Of a stretch of DNA of 64,000 nt, positions 48,601 to 60,919 are shown piece after piece. The stretch spans positions 61,637 to 125,636 of the forward strand of contig NQMI01000127.1 of the NCBI GenBank assembly GCA_002270565.1. Reading direction: 5' to 3'. The translations under genes were made by a program, and so were the position numbers. A model generated the notes under the pieces. The model had not been told where the DNA came from, searched no databases, and saw nothing but the letters and a program-made list of their open reading frames with translations. How positions within the stretch are numbered: position 1 is the first letter of the stretch; each line of letters begins with the position of its first letter. This stretch comes from Stenocarpella maydis (lineage: Eukaryota > Ascomycota > Sordariomycetes > Diaporthales > Diaporthaceae).

Positions 48601-49500
48601 CCCGAGCCGCATTTCTTTTCCGGATATGGTCGCATTGGCAAGGCTCTCCCACCACGTGGGCCGACGAAGTCGAAACAGTGAAACGGGCAACTTTGATTTT
48701 TTTTTCTGCCAGGCATCGCGGGATGCGTGGATGTGCGTCATACAAGGCCCATCTGGCGCTTGCAAAGGCATATCCCTGGCTGCCAAGACGTTCTGCGAGC
48801 GGCCTTCATCAAAAACAACCCCACTTCCGAGCAGCACGCGAGCTTTGCCCAAAACTTCCACCAGTCGCCAGCCTGCCAGAAGTCTTGGTGTTTCGAGCAA
48901 ACAAGCTCGTTTGCGCCTATGGTCTTGTCATCACATGCAGCTTTCCCCCGTGGATCCCCCAGTGCCCTGCCGCCCACCCCACTTGAGCCGCCTCGGATGG
49001 CTCCGGATGGGCGCCTACTCTGACGTCCTGGCTGCAGCTTCTCAGGAGGTCATGGGCGTTATACCGTGTCGAGAAGACATTCCCGTGGCTGTTGTAGGCG
49101 TTCGCTGATTCCAGAGAGCCAAGAGGGCGTGCTCACACACCACGCAACCCCTGGCCCAATATGCCAACGAGAGCAGTGCCTGCTCCGAGATGGACCAGGT
49201 CGTGGACGCTGTTATACCATGTACACCCGGGCATGTTGGTATTTGCAGATACAAATATATATATACGCATGCCTCTTCGGCCTGATCAACCATCACGATC
49301 CGGTTTTCATACATTCAGCATTCATCTCATTGCAAGGCCGCGCTCTTTGGTTTCTCACCACCCTCGTTCTTTTTCCAAACTCATCTGACTATCTTGTCAT
49401 CTTCACTGTGTGAAGCTGGGACGTTCGTTATTTGAAAGCCTGCCTCGTCAAATTTCCACTTCAACGACACACAGCAAAACCAATCCAGACCCCCATCAAA
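45688..49500. other. Gene-poor region upstream of the LPMO
   Basis: 45690-46230 is AT-rich, RIP-like. 46788-46808 is a long A-run. 47150-47590 is GC-rich; on its minus strand 47300-47090 has a protein-like open stretch (listed separately). 47600-49400 has only short frames of no recognisable content. A run of TATATATATA at about 49257-49264 lies about 240 bp upstream of the LPMO start. Confidence 0.5.
47090..47300 (-). pseudogene. Possible exon remnant of an unknown gene
   Basis: Minus-strand frame reads DDEQLLVVRTQATQQAIIEL, then ITPSRGGQVARRRANALLTQ and GQIDTFAYDLTVFFSFIPSE before a stop near 47080. Amphipathic, amino-acid balanced and GC-rich, unlike the surrounding DNA, so it may be one exon or a relic of a real gene. 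Upstream frames do not join it cleanly. Family not recognised. Confidence 0.3.
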
Positions 49501-50527
49501 ATGTCTTCCCTCACCTCCAAGCTCGCCGTTGCCGGCGCTGTCCTCGCCTCCAAGGCTGCTGCCCACGGTCTCGTCTCGGGGATCGCTACTGACGGCCAGT
49601 ACCACGCGGGCTACGTCCTCGAAGACTACTACGCGAAGAAGAACACGGGAGAGGCCCCTTCCAAGGTCGGCTGGTACGAGGAGGCCACCGACAACGGCTT
49701 CGTTGCCCCGGACGCGTACGGCTCGCCTGACATCATCTGCCACAAGAACGCCGAGAACGCGGCCCTGACTGCCTCCGTCGCTGCTGGCGGCAAGGTTGAC
49801 TTCTGTGAGTCAACTCCCGTGACGGAAAGAAAGAAAAACAAAACCCTCTTGCTAGACCCCAATACTAACATCTCCTGCTTAACTAGACTGGGACACCTGG
49901 CCCGAGTCCCACATGGGGCCCGTCCTGACCTACGTCGCCAGCTGCGGCACCGCCGACGACGCCTGCTCCACCGTCGACAAGACCACCCTCAAGTGGGTCA
50001 AGATCGACGAGGCCGGCATCGACACCACCACGCAGGAGTGGCCCACCGCCGACCTGATCGCCAACAACAACACCTGGACCGTCGCCGTCCCCGAGAGCCT
50101 GGCCCCGGGCCCCTACGTCTTCCGCCACGAGATCATCGCCATGCACGGCGCCGGCTCCGAGAATGGCGCCCAGAACTACCCCTTCTGTGTCAACATCGCC
50201 GTCACGGGCGGCGGCTCCCAGAGCCCCGAGGGCGTCCTGGGTACCGAGCTATACACCCCCACCGACCCCGGCATCCTCTTCAATCCCTACACCACCCTGA
50301 CCGACTACGCCATCCCCGGCCCCGCCCTGTTCGGCTCCGGCTCTACCGGCGGCTCGAACGGTGGCGGCGTCTCCAATTCCACCACCCCGGCGACGCCTAC
50401 TGGCAGCGGTGCCTCCCCCTCTGCCACCGGCTCCCCCGTCACTGGCGACTACGACGATGATGATGACGAGGAGAGCTCGTGCACAAAGACACGCCGCCAT
50501 GCTCGTGATATCAGGCGCCGCAACTAA
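49501..50527 (+). CDS. AA9 lytic polysaccharide monooxygenase, secreted
   Basis: Copper enzyme that oxidatively cleaves cellulose or related beta-glucans outside the cell. Two exons, 49501-49804 and 49887-50527, 82-bp intron; 945 nt, 314 aa. The start at 49501 gives a 21-residue signal peptide ending AAA, so the mature protein begins with the copper-binding His22 (HGLVSG). The second brace His is H110 in SHMGPVLTY. Gln197 and axial Tyr199 lie in AQNYPFC. Conserved Cys and the [10 protein letters not shown] block are present. After the catalytic domain (about residue 235) comes a Gly/Ser/Thr/Pro-rich tail, an Asp/Glu run (DYDDDDDEE), one Cys and a strongly basic end ([11 protein letters not shown]). 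There is no CBM1 and no GPI signal; such disordered tails occur in AA9 proteins. Confidence 0.94.
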
Positions 50528-51530
50528 GCCATCAGATCCGGCTTGTGTTTTGTCAGGTGTGTGTGTGTGTGTTGCAAGATTTGGCTTATGGAGGCAAATA
50601 ATTGGTTGGAAGAACCTACTTCGTTGGATTGTATATAGACTTTCTTTCTTGAGATAAACCTTAGAGTGCGGCCTACCTTCCGGGCTACGCCTGCCCCTTT
50701 TCAATATCCCATCAAGGCATTTGGGAATCTTAACGCTGATTAAATGAACTTCAACGGTTCTGTGGCCCAGGGTGACTTGCTGTAGTGTTTGATTGTGCCT
50801 CTCCTGGTGTATTTTGAACTTTGAGTAGTTGGATGGGGATCTGAATGTGTATTTGAGGAAATTTTTGAGCTTTTTTTTTTGGACCAAGACAGGTACTGGA
50901 GCATATTCTGAGGATTTATTTGAGCAAGCTTTGCGGATGTATTCTCAATAAATTTGAGGTTTGATGCTATAATTGGTTACCGAGACTTTGGTAAGTAGTA
51001 AGGATTTTAGGATTTTGTTGATAAAGCACAAGAGCTCCACGGTAGGGAAACTCTTAAGCTGGTGTCACGGGACCAGGTAATGCCATGCCTGACAACGGTG
51101 CGGCGAAAGCACCGGAAGGCTTCATCAAATGCATTGCCGCATAGAAATGAGAGGAACAACTGAGATATCCTTGGAAGTGCTCACAGGAAAACAGAAATTC
51201 CATGGAAAAAGCTCAACAGTTCTCGGAGGAAACGGGGGGAAGAGCTCAATCAAGTGGTGTCATCGTCCATCCTGTCTACTCGAGGACCCGACTCCTGACT
51301 ATTTACTAAGAGAGTATAATCACTAGCTACAAGACCACATAGTTATGAGACTAAATACTTAAATTAATAACTAAAGAGTCTATACTATAAACTCTATCTA
51401 TTGTGGTAATAACTATATCCCTATATATTCCGACTCTTCAGCTTCTATGATATTGGACTATCTGAACTATTGGTGTTGTGACCGCTGGCGGTGGACCGAT
51501 GTCCGATCGGTCCACCCGGGCGATGAGTCC

Positions 51531-51546
51531 TTAACCCTAACCCTAG
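51531..51546 (+). repeat. Telomere-like CCCTAA motif
   Basis: ttaaccctaaccctag contains just over two units of the fungal telomere repeat complement. Too short to be a telomere; may be a regulatory telobox or an interstitial footprint. Confidence 0.4.
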
Positions 51547-52673
51547 AGGTATCAAGGTCCCAACTGTGGTGGTTCACAACACTCACCCCCACGCGAGGAC
51601 CCAGGCGATGGCGCACGCCCGAGGCTGTGATTGCCAGGGAGCCCAGGGTGCACGGAGATATCATGCAGAGCCGCCTAATACTACGGAGTACTCCGTAAAT
51701 CACCGTTGCTTCGTGAGTGGGAGACGAGTTGTCTGAGCCATGGCAGTCTACCACCCCTTGGGCCTTGGATGCATCCCAAACGAGCACGAGCACGAGCACG
51801 AGCAGGCCACGCGAGAAAAGACGCATGAGAACAGCGCAGCCGAAGAGAAAGACCCGTCAGTGATCCCGTGATCGTGATTGGTCAGAGGATAAGGGACCCG
51901 CAAGATGGGTTGGCGAGCATGTATCTCTTGCTCAAGACCCGGTGTATAACCTACACCAACACCATAATACACTACACTACTACACATATACACTACCCAC
52001 GCGGGGGCCGGACCCATAGGCACTCACGCACGTGCACAAATCAAAAACCACCAAGCTGTAGCAGGCCGTATCACGCGCAGTTTATTATGTTCGTCTCTCC
52101 GGCATTCACCAGCCAGGCCGTCCCAGCAGCCCCCGTGCCCGGAAAAAAAAGGGCAGGTGACCGACAGCAGGCCGGCAGGCCAGACACAACTAACAGACCA
52201 TCAAGGTTCACGCTACCGCCGGTCGGGAAAAAGTAAACCGCAGCAAGTCAGCATGCCAAGCCGGAAGCGCTGGGGAACTGGTGCTGCTGCCCCGTGGTCC
52301 TGGTAGCTGATGCGAGCGTGGCGGAGCCTGCCTAGGTCGCCTGCGCATAGCAGAGACGCACCTTAGGTGATGGTGATTCAGCCTTGCCGTGTCTTTTCTC
52401 TCTCTCTATCTCTCTCTTTCGCGCTCGTGGTGTGGTCGCCAAGAGTGGCGTTGAATGCAAAGACAGAGAGCTGCTGACTGGACATGTGGTGACCGGTGGG
52501 ATGACCTTCGCGAATTTTCCACCAGAACGTAACCAATATCTAGGTTGCTATAAGAGTGTCGGCGCCCCTAGGGCTGGCAGCACCACAAGGTTCAAAGATA
52601 ATCTAGCCAACCGAACAACCACCACTACCACAAGAGAACCATCAAGAACGAGAATCAAACACAGCCGCCAGGG

Positions 52674-52859
52674 ATGACTAATCCGGTCAAGACGGTCTGG
52701 TGGGAGACATACCAGCTTTGGGACGAGGTACTCTACCAGGTCGGGAAAGCCTACTACAAGGCAAGGCCGCAGAGGAAGAAATCGCGGAGCAGGGCTGGGC
52801 CCAGATCAACGCGATCCAGACCGCAGAGGACCGCGGGCAAGACATCGTCACCATCACGA
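52674..52859 (+). pseudogene. Possible frameshifted small gene
   Basis: After a CA-rich leader (caccactaccacaagagaac) ATG 52674 opens MTNPVKTVWWETYQLWDEVL YQVGKAYYK, an aromatic-rich, protein-like segment. From about 52766 the convincing frame changes: the next frame reads AAEEEIAEQGWAQINAIQTA before TAA at about 52857. No GT-AG intron explains the change, so a frameshift mutation or sequencing indel near 52758-52766 is suggested. Family not recognised; coincidence is possible. Confidence 0.3.
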
Positions 52860-55800
52860 CAAGGACCTAAGCTGCTGCAAGCCCGACCGGAACCTCACAA
52901 CGACATGCAGCTCGTCCGTCGGCGCTCGTATTCTTTGGACGGGTAAGAAACCCACCCAGCCGACAAAATGCACACACACGCAAACGCGACTGAGGGCTGT
53001 TACATAATCGGCCATTCTGGTGTGTGGCGGATGTGTGAGGGAGCGATGACCGACTTCGAGCTCCCGGCAAAAAGCCAAGAAGCAACGATGGCGCGACCGT
53101 GGGCACATCATCGCGATGCTGGTCGATATCGACAAATGAATCTGCCTAGAGGGTGTTTGGCATTTTGCAGCAGAGGAGCCGCCCTCATCAGAGTGACGTG
53201 AAGAACTCACCTCAGCCACACGCAGAGATACAGAGAAGGCAGAGAGGCCGCACGGGAAATAGGGGCTGAGCCGGGCCCACCAAAAGGCACAGGGGCAGAG
53301 GGGCTGACGCCCAGTTGCCCTACAGCCCCTGGTGCGCTGAAGCAGGTTGGGTGGGTACACTAGTCTACCAAGCGACAATACAGGCGGCAACGGGGCGGCG
53401 CCAGTGCCAGTGCACGCACAGTACACGCACGAAGGTTGGAATTTGGCATGGCGGGCTGCACGCACGTCAGAGGGCAGCACAGGCGGCCGATGTGCAGTGG
53501 TCCATATCATTATCAAGCCTAGTCTTTAAATATTTAAGCAGTTGATGAAGTACCAGACAGGATCGGTGTTTGCGGCACTGTACCCGGTCAATCAATTGGG
53601 CCCAGGCTGAGACGCGACACTGTCGCGACTTGCTCTGGCACCGGCTGACAGTCTCAATCCTCGAGGCGAAGGGGAAAAGAAGAAACTCCAGTGCCAACAA
53701 AATGGCGCGGATGACGCATCCGGGTGATCGACAGGAGACTGACTGGCTTAGCTGGAAGGGCGGGATCAGATCAACGTCGGGACAGCAGGAGCCGCCGGCC
53801 AAGACAGCTAGCTGGGGTGGAGGACGAAACAGAAGGGCTTCGTGGTTGGGAACCAAGAGATTGAACAAGTGAGGACCGACGCAGACACTGGGGCACGCAG
53901 CATGGGCAGCAAGGCGGCACCAGTCAGCCCAGCCAGTGGCCCCCGGGTTGGTGATGCTTGGTGGTGCTTGATATCGCTTGGCCTGCTTGGCCAGCCCTGT
54001 TTGCGGGCCTTTGTGGCCTTGGTAGTGTCGCCCAGAGGAATGCCCAGCGCATGCCGTGCGATGCCATGAGATGCCAAAATGTCTTGGCCGCCTTGGGATG
54101 GATTGCTTGAACCGGAGCCGCATCAGGGCTCGAGCACGACTGCAATTCACGCTCGATGGCAGTATTTCACGACGGCGTGCGCCAGGCCGAGGTGGGCATG
54201 CCGAGAGAACACCGTAGGCCAGCCCGGTGGTGATGAGGATGGGCACATGAAGACGACTGCTGATCGTACTGTTGACTCGTGCCGGGCACGACTCTTGGCC
54301 CGGCTGCAAAGGAGAAGCCCGGTCCTCCACACGCAGCCGCCCTCGGGACGTCAGACCTGGCAGCTGGCAGCTGAGAGCTGAGAGGCCAGGGGGGACGGGG
54401 CAGAGGGGCGGAGATTGAGATTGAGATTGACCCGTCGTGGACCACTTGCCGCTGCAGGTTGCGACTCTAGCAGTCTGGTGTCGTCTACCTGCGACCAGAG
54501 GGCAGATTGGGCGAGCCCACAGAGTGAGTAATGCGTACGGCCTGGACAGTGTCGGTTGTCCACTTGATTGGGGGATGGCTTAAGAGGCACGGGGTTCACA
54601 GTGTGGGTGTCGTGTCGACGGCCCGATTGGGGATCGGCTGGTGACGAGGGCCGAGGGTAGCAGTGCGAGGTTGACTGACAGCCGGCCGGATTAGGATACG
54701 AGCCTCTGGCCTCTGGCCTGTAGGCTCTGCCCTCTGGACTGTCTCTCGATTGGCATCCGATGCTGCTGCTGTGTCGCTGTGTCATGTCACCGTGTCTTGT
54801 CTCGCACTGCCACTCTCTGCCAAGGAACGGGCCCTGTACTGGCAGAGTCGCAGGCAGCGAGGCAGTGAGGTGTTGCGCCAACTCATGATCTCTTTCTCTG
54901 TCTCTCGCTCTCTGTGCCTCCTGGGATGGTCCATCTTGGTCTGGCGATTCTTTCAAGCCGTTGGAGCCGTTTCTGGTGGTTTTGGCCGTGGTGTGTTCGT
55001 GTCCCAGGGATGGGGCCAGCCAAATGTCGATGACCTGGCCGAGATTGGATTAGCAGCAGCAGCAAGCAGCCAGGGTTGTTGTGGTGAAGGGATCCAGACC
55101 TGGTCGGGCCAATCTTGCAGGCCGTCAGATTAATCAATCAATCAATTCTTGGACGACCGAGTCACAAGAACCTGGTTGGTGGCTGTTGGGGTACGTACTC
55201 TACCAGGGAGTACTCCGTACAGTCGAGCTGACCCCACCCACCCTTAGCCTTCCTGTCAGGCCTGTCCCTGCCAACATTGAAAATGGGTCAAACCTTCCCA
55301 TCTTCGACCCTGGCAGGACGGCAAAAAAGACGGGCCATGCAGAATTGAAATTAGTGAGTGCATCATTGTGGTAGTGTGTACTCGTGTTCTTCCTTTGCTT
55401 CCAGGCCTTCCTGTCTTCCAGTCAGCCAGCCAGCCAGCCAGCCAGTCTTGCCTTGCCGCCCGCTGATCGTACGGAGTACACTACTGTGCCGTATCCGTTC
55501 CATACCGTGCCTCCTGCCTCTGGTACACCTCCTGCACATCTCGTGTCATCCTGCCTCCTGCTCCTGCCTCCAGTAATCTGGAACCCCCTTTCCTGTCGTG
55601 TACTATCCTAGTTAGTGCGGTGTATGCTGTGCCTGCTTGTACACTACCCTCCCTCAGTGCCCACCTTTTCTGCCCATCAACGATTCGCCTGTGCTCCATC
55701 GTTAATTCACTCCATTTCCTGGTTTATTCTATCGCTCCTTCCGCCACCCCCGTCCCTCGTCCCCCCTCGCCCCCCTTCCGTTCCCCATATCCAGTTCATC

Positions 55801-56505
55801 CTTTTTCTCCCTCCCTCCCGTCCGGTCGTGTGCACATTGAATTCCAGGCCTCTTTTCTTCTCTTGCCTCTTCAATCTGCCCTTCCGGTGCTTTCTATACA
55901 CCACCTCATATCTTGTTTGGCTTTTGATCATTCACCACACTCTTTTATACGAATATTGATTGCACTGATCCAAAGGTATAGACGACTGTCTTGCTTCAAG
56001 GTACGTTTCGAATATGGTGTGCGGTGTGTGTGGTTGTTTCCCGTGTCTTCCCTGCTCTTGTTTCTTCATCACATCCCATCCCACCTTCCAAACCTCATGC
56101 GTTCTCTTCCCGAGTCAATGCCAAAATGCCAAAGAACGTCCCCGTCAACGTCATGTCCCCCGTCCAGGCGGGCCAGGCCCAGAACAAACGGGCAAGACAT
56201 TGGACGGCCTCGTCCAAACACAGCCCAGCCAACTATTTTTGGCTTTGTTTGCTGTGGATCGTCACCCTCACGTCACAGGCACAGGCACAAGCACAGGCAC
56301 AAACACAAAGGAACACGGCAAACCCACACTGGCACACCGGACAACTCATCGTTCCACTCTGTTGTTGCTGCTTCACCACGACTTTGGATGTCCTGCTAAC
56401 TTCTCCAGGCCTGTCTTATTTTTCTAATATCAAAACACCAACACTCGCTTGAATCCATCCATACACCAGTACTCCCATAGAAACACCAGCATCCACACGG
56501 TCACG

Positions 56506-58228
56506 ATGTACTCAGCCAAGCCACTCCTGCTGGCTGCCCTCGCAGCCGGCGCCTCGGCCGCCATCGAGCCCATCGTCGCAAAGGGCCAGCACTTCTTCTA
56601 CAAGAACGGCACCCAGTTCTACATCAAGGGCATTGCCTACCAGCAGGACACGGGCTCCTCCGAGGCTGCCAAGCGGGCCACGTCGAGCGGCCCCGACTAC
56701 ATCGACCCCCTGGCCGACGAGACGCTCTGCAAGCGAGACGTGCCCGTGCTCGCCGCCGCCGGCACAAACGTCATCCGCACCTACGCCATCGACCCCACCG
56801 CCGACCACGACGCCTGCATGTCGCTGCTCGCCGACGCCGGCATCTACGTCATCTCGGACCTGTCGTCGCCCGACGAGGCCATCATCCGCAGCAGCCCCGA
56901 GTGGAACACGGCCCTGTACAAGCGCTACACGGCCGTCGTCGACTCCCTGGCAAAGTACGACAACGTCATCGGCTTCTTCGCCGGAAACGAGGTCTCCAAC
57001 AACCAATCCAACACCGACGCCTCGTCCTTCGTCAAGGCTGCCGTTCGCGACACAAAGGCCTACATCGCACAGAACCACGACCGCTGGCTGGGTGTCGGCT
57101 ACGCCGCCAACGACGACGCCGCCATCCGCGACGTCATGGCTGAGTACTTCAACTGCGGCAAGCCCGAGGAGTCCATCGACTTCTGGGGCTACAACATCTA
57201 CGAGTGGTGCGGTGAGAGCACCATCCAGAAGTCGGGCTACGCTGAGGTTGTCTCCTTCTTCTCGAACTACTCCATCCCCGTCTTCTTTGCCGAGTACGGC
57301 TGCAACACCGTCGCCGGCGGTGCCGGCCGTATCTTCGAGGAGACCACCGCCCTGTACTCGGACGATATGACCTCGGTCATTGCTGGCGGTATTGTCTACA
57401 TGTACTTTGAGGAGGCCAACGACTACGGTAAGTTCTTGAACTCCCCCCTGTATCACTGCGGACACCCGGCTGCCCACCTGGGCGCAACGTAATCGTCCGT
57501 GTGTACCATCATGGCTAACAAACACCTCGACAGGTCTGGTCAGCGTCGTCAACTCGGACACCGTCAAGGAGTTCAAGGCTTACTCGTCCCTGAGCTCCCG
57601 CATCGCCGCCGCCACCCCCACCTCCATCTCCATGGCCGCCTACAGCCCCACCAACTCGCCCGCCGCCTGCCCCGCCGTTGGTGCTAACTGGGCCGCCGCC
57701 TCCTCCCTGCCCCCTACCCCCGACGAGTCCCTGTGCGAGTGCATGTTCAACTCCATCTCGTGCGCTCCCTCGTCCAGCCTGAGCACGGATGACTACGGTC
57801 AGGTCTTTGGCTACATCTGCGGCCAGGACCCCACCGCCTGCGCTGGTGTCAATGGCAACGCCACCACTGGTGTCTTCGGCGCCTACTCCATGTGCAACGC
57901 CACCCAGAAGCTCGGATACGTCCTCGACACCTACTATAAGTCCCAGAAGTCGGCCTCCACCGCCTGTGACTTCAACGGCCAGGCCGTCACCCAGTCCGGC
58001 AGCGTCAGCGGCAACTGCAAGAGCAAGCTCGCCGCCGCCAGCTCCGCAAACGCCGTCGCCGCCACCGCCACCGCCGGCTCCGGCTCTTCCGGCTCCGCCA
58101 GCTCCGCCAGCAGCAGCTCCCTCGCTACCCCCATGCACATGAAGAGCTTCTTCAGCATCGGTGACATGGCTGTTGGGTTGTGGGCCGTCATGGCCATGGG
58201 TGCCGGCGCTGCCGTCTTTGCCCTGTAA
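56506..58228 (+). CDS. GPI-anchored beta-1,3-glucanosyltransferase, GH72 with X8 (CBM43)
   Basis: Cell-wall remodelling enzyme of the Gel/Gas family: cuts and rejoins beta-1,3-glucan chains at the plasma membrane and wall. Two exons, 56506-57427 and 57534-58228, with a 106-bp intron; 1617 nt, 538 aa. Signal peptide MYSAKPLLLAALAAGASA, GH72 domain at about residues 20-335 with acid/base Glu162 in FFAGNEVSN and nucleophile Glu263 in VFFAEYGC. A cysteine-rich X8 domain follows at about 365-465 (SLCECMFNSISC, YGQVFGYICG, CNATQKLGYVLDTYY). A Ser/Ala-rich linker and a hydrophobic C-terminus (AVGLWAVMAMGAGAAVFAL) form the GPI-attachment signal. All conserved Cys appear present. Start 56506 is the first Met before the signal. 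A long antisense open frame mirrors the GC-rich codon use and is not a gene. Confidence 0.96.
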
Positions 58229-59429
58229 GCAAGACCGGTCAGGAGTGCCCGGCTTTGTGCCGAGGCCCCCAGAGGTGTCGTGAGTCTGCATGGTGGCGTT
58301 GCGATGATATCCGACACCGCCCAGCGCAGCAGGCATTTGCATCTGCAAGTGGCGGTGTCAAAACCAGTTGCATTTTTTTCTATGTATGATAGAGACCTCG
58401 GTCCTGTAAGGAATTGATCAATTTTGCACTTCAGGAGCCACAGATTGCGGCACCGGGATCGGACACGAGAGTGGCTCTTATGGTTCACCATGCTTGATGC
58501 GTATGGCGTTTTTGCTTGCAGCTTATAATTCTTCTACATGGTAGTACACATGATATTCTAGAGGGTATATCGGGTATGCGACGGGCCCTGATGTAACCAG
58601 AGTTTAATGACCTATCCCCTTGTCCCTAGAGAACAAGTGACTCAATCTAGTATAAGGACTGCGCTGGTATATACAAATAGAGCTGGTAGAGATTGAGCAG
58701 CAAAAAGACTAGAAATGCAACTCCCATCTAGCTATGTTATGTGCCTACGTAGCTGGGCAGGCAACCGACCGGCGTGGCCACCTGAACGGGCGCGCCAGGC
58801 CGATGGCAAAACGGAGAGCATCACGCATTTGCCGATTGCACGAGCCGAAATCCAGACTGCCCAACACATGCACAACCCCCCAAGTCATATTATACCCAAC
58901 AGCAGTAGTCATCCCTCGTCCATTTCCCTTCAGAGTACATTTTGGCTGTTTATATTTACAAAAAAAAAAAAACACCATCCCTATTCCACAGGGAAAGGAT
59001 CTTTGGTTGTCGCTTCTACCTCTACTTTCTGCTATACCTAAGCGCCTTGAAAACAACTCAATTTTCCTTCACCTCGCAGAATAGTTGTTATTTGTTTGCC
59101 TTCGGGCAGTCCATAATGGCCGGGATGCTGCGAATCTGACCACCGCTGAGATGGTTCGCAATTGCTATAGGTGTGCCAACCAACGTGCATTTCAACATGC
59201 AGGCTGAGAGGGGTCACCAACACCAACACCAACACCAACACCACCTTCAGTCTGGGCACGCCCTGGGGCATTACTGGTCAGCGGCTCGAGCGGGTAAGAA
59301 GGCTTCGAAATGAGCCGAACCTGTCAGTACCCCGTTCTCCTGCCCTCTTTTCCTTCCTGTGCCCCCCACAATCATATCTATATCATTTGTGCAGACTCGT
59401 TCAGCGGTCTGGTCCCATACATATGTAGC
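58229..59429. other. Intergenic region
   Basis: 3' UTR of the glucanosyltransferase and upstream of the next gene. Contains (CACCAA)n near 59217-59243 and an A-run at 58959-58971. No gene seen. Confidence 0.5.
59217..59243 (+). repeat. Hexanucleotide tandem repeat CACCAA
   Basis: About four consecutive CACCAA/ACACCA units in the upstream region of the next gene. Confidence 0.7.
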
Positions 59430-60919
59430 ATGTCATCGCCAACGGGGAAACGACTTCTCGATTTTTTTCGAACGAGCAAGACAAGTTCTAGTTTTAGAGA
59501 AACAACACCAGGAACCACAAGACGCTCACAAGAATTTTTTCTTACCCCTCCCCAGAGTCCCTGTCCAACGAGTCCCAATCAAGAACTCACAAGTCATCCT
59601 CACGTTCCAGCAACCCCAGAACAGGCCATCGTGCCTGTCAACCAGGCCTCCGAGTCTCCTCAGCCCGATTTAAGTCTGGCGCGCCAAAGGAGCAGCTCCA
59701 CGGTGTCCAGGGCCTCCGTGGCCCGTGTGAGCACCATTATCAGGGAGGCAAACAAGATCCGTGAGGGATCTGAGTACCACCAGGGAACAAATACCGAGAG
59801 GGAGTGCTGGAGCTTGACGCTCAGTCCAGCAGAGTACGCTTATTTAGTCGAGCGTATCCACAAGAACGAAAAGCTAGGGAAGTTCTTTGATGAGGAGCTC
59901 CGGTATGTGCCCAAGGCCCAGTCAGGAGGTTCTAAGATCTTGCTCAAAGCGGCCCCGGTTGGTGTTAACAGCACTCGCAGGTACGAGTATTCAACTTTAA
60001 GGAATCAGTTCACGATACTTATGACTGTGACCCCATTACATGGTACATTTGCAGGCGAGCTTAAGGGTCTACTTAAAACAATCACAGTCGACATAGCACG
60101 AGGGATTGAAGGATATAAGGGCACTCCCGAGATACTCAGAAGTGCTGCATCGCACATAAAGGCTCGGGAGGACGCCAGGATATATTTCAAGAAGATTGAC
60201 AAAAAGCAGCCAGACGGGTCCTATTTTCTCCGGGGCTGCAAACAGCCAGAACCGTCGTTGGTGCTGGAGGTTAACTGCAGCCATCACAACAGCGAACAGT
60301 TGGCAGAAAGGGCGCAAGAACTCATAAGATTGTCCAACGGCAAGATCCGCACCGTCGTCATGGTAGATCTCTATGATATCTACAAGTCGTCCGATAGTGG
60401 CAAGTCGCTGACGGAGAACGCAGAGGGGCCGGCTGCGGCGATTGCTTCTGTGTGGAGAGCTCGCACAAGGGATAATGATGGCACCCAAGTCGTTACACCG
60501 GAGCGGGATTTTCACCAGGTACTTATACCACCGTTATCTTTATTTCCGTATAATTCAAATATGCTCCGACTAACGGGAGCATACCAACACAGGCATTTCG
60601 TGATGAAAACGGGAGAGTTGTTGACTCTTTCAAACTGACCTTGTTCCTCAGCGACTTTATTTGTGAAGAGAAAGTGCCTACCTTTCCTGGCTGCGAGAGC
60701 TTTGAGATTGAGATCACAGCTAAGCAACTTTGTGATATATATGACATTGCCGTCGAGGAACAGATCAAGGAAAATGAAGCAAATAAAACCGACGCGGCTG
60801 TAGTACGTGCTGCAGTCCGGCGGTCAGGGAGGAGTCGTGCGCGGAGAGTGATGGACGATATCTCTCAGACACTTCGACGCTCGGAAAGGCTTAACAAGAA
60901 GAAAAACCACACAGCCTAG
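59430..60919 (+). CDS. PD-(D/E)XK-like fungal protein of unknown function
   Basis: Two exons, 59430-60518 and 60593-60919, 74-bp intron; 1416 nt, 471 aa. Residues 1-110 are Ser/Thr/Pro-rich and probably disordered (FRTSKTSSSFRETTPGTT). From about 125 a folded domain starts (ERECWSLTLSPAEYAYLVER). The block with QPDGSYFLRG (Asp262), PSLVLEVNCSHH (Glu280), LAERAQELIRLSNGKIRTVV and ASVWRA resembles a fungal family with the pattern PD-x(n)-ExA-SQ, LA-DYI and I-VVVGLD, usually read as a PD-(D/E)XK nuclease-like fold. The third catalytic position is Asn here (E-V-N). A basic C-terminal tail (RRSGRSRARRVMDD) suggests nucleic-acid binding. The frame is open upstream to an ATG at 59310; 59430 is preferred because the 5' part lacks coding character. 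Role unknown. Confidence 0.7.

Larger units (their letters stand above)
50528..56505. other. Long gene-poor region between LPMO and glucanosyltransferase
   Basis: About 6 kb with many short GC-rich frames on both strands but no recognisable protein apart from the possible broken small gene at 52674. Simple repeats include (GCCA)n at about 55421-55444 and CACAGG/CACAAG runs at 56274-56312. The palindrome TACGGAGTACTCCGTA occurs at 51682-51697, with partial copies near 55206 and 55469. The pyrimidine-rich stretch from about 55600 is probably leader and promoter of the glucanosyltransferase gene. Confidence 0.5.

Noticed and set aside
56512..57576. Long antisense open frame (354 codons) opposite the GH72 gene
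   Set aside because: Val/Gly/Asp-rich low-complexity translation that mirrors the third-position GC bias of the real gene; the sense strand has all GH72 motifs.
57515..58348. Second antisense frame opposite the X8 and linker region
   Set aside because: Same GC-bias artefact; Gly/Ala-rich without family features.
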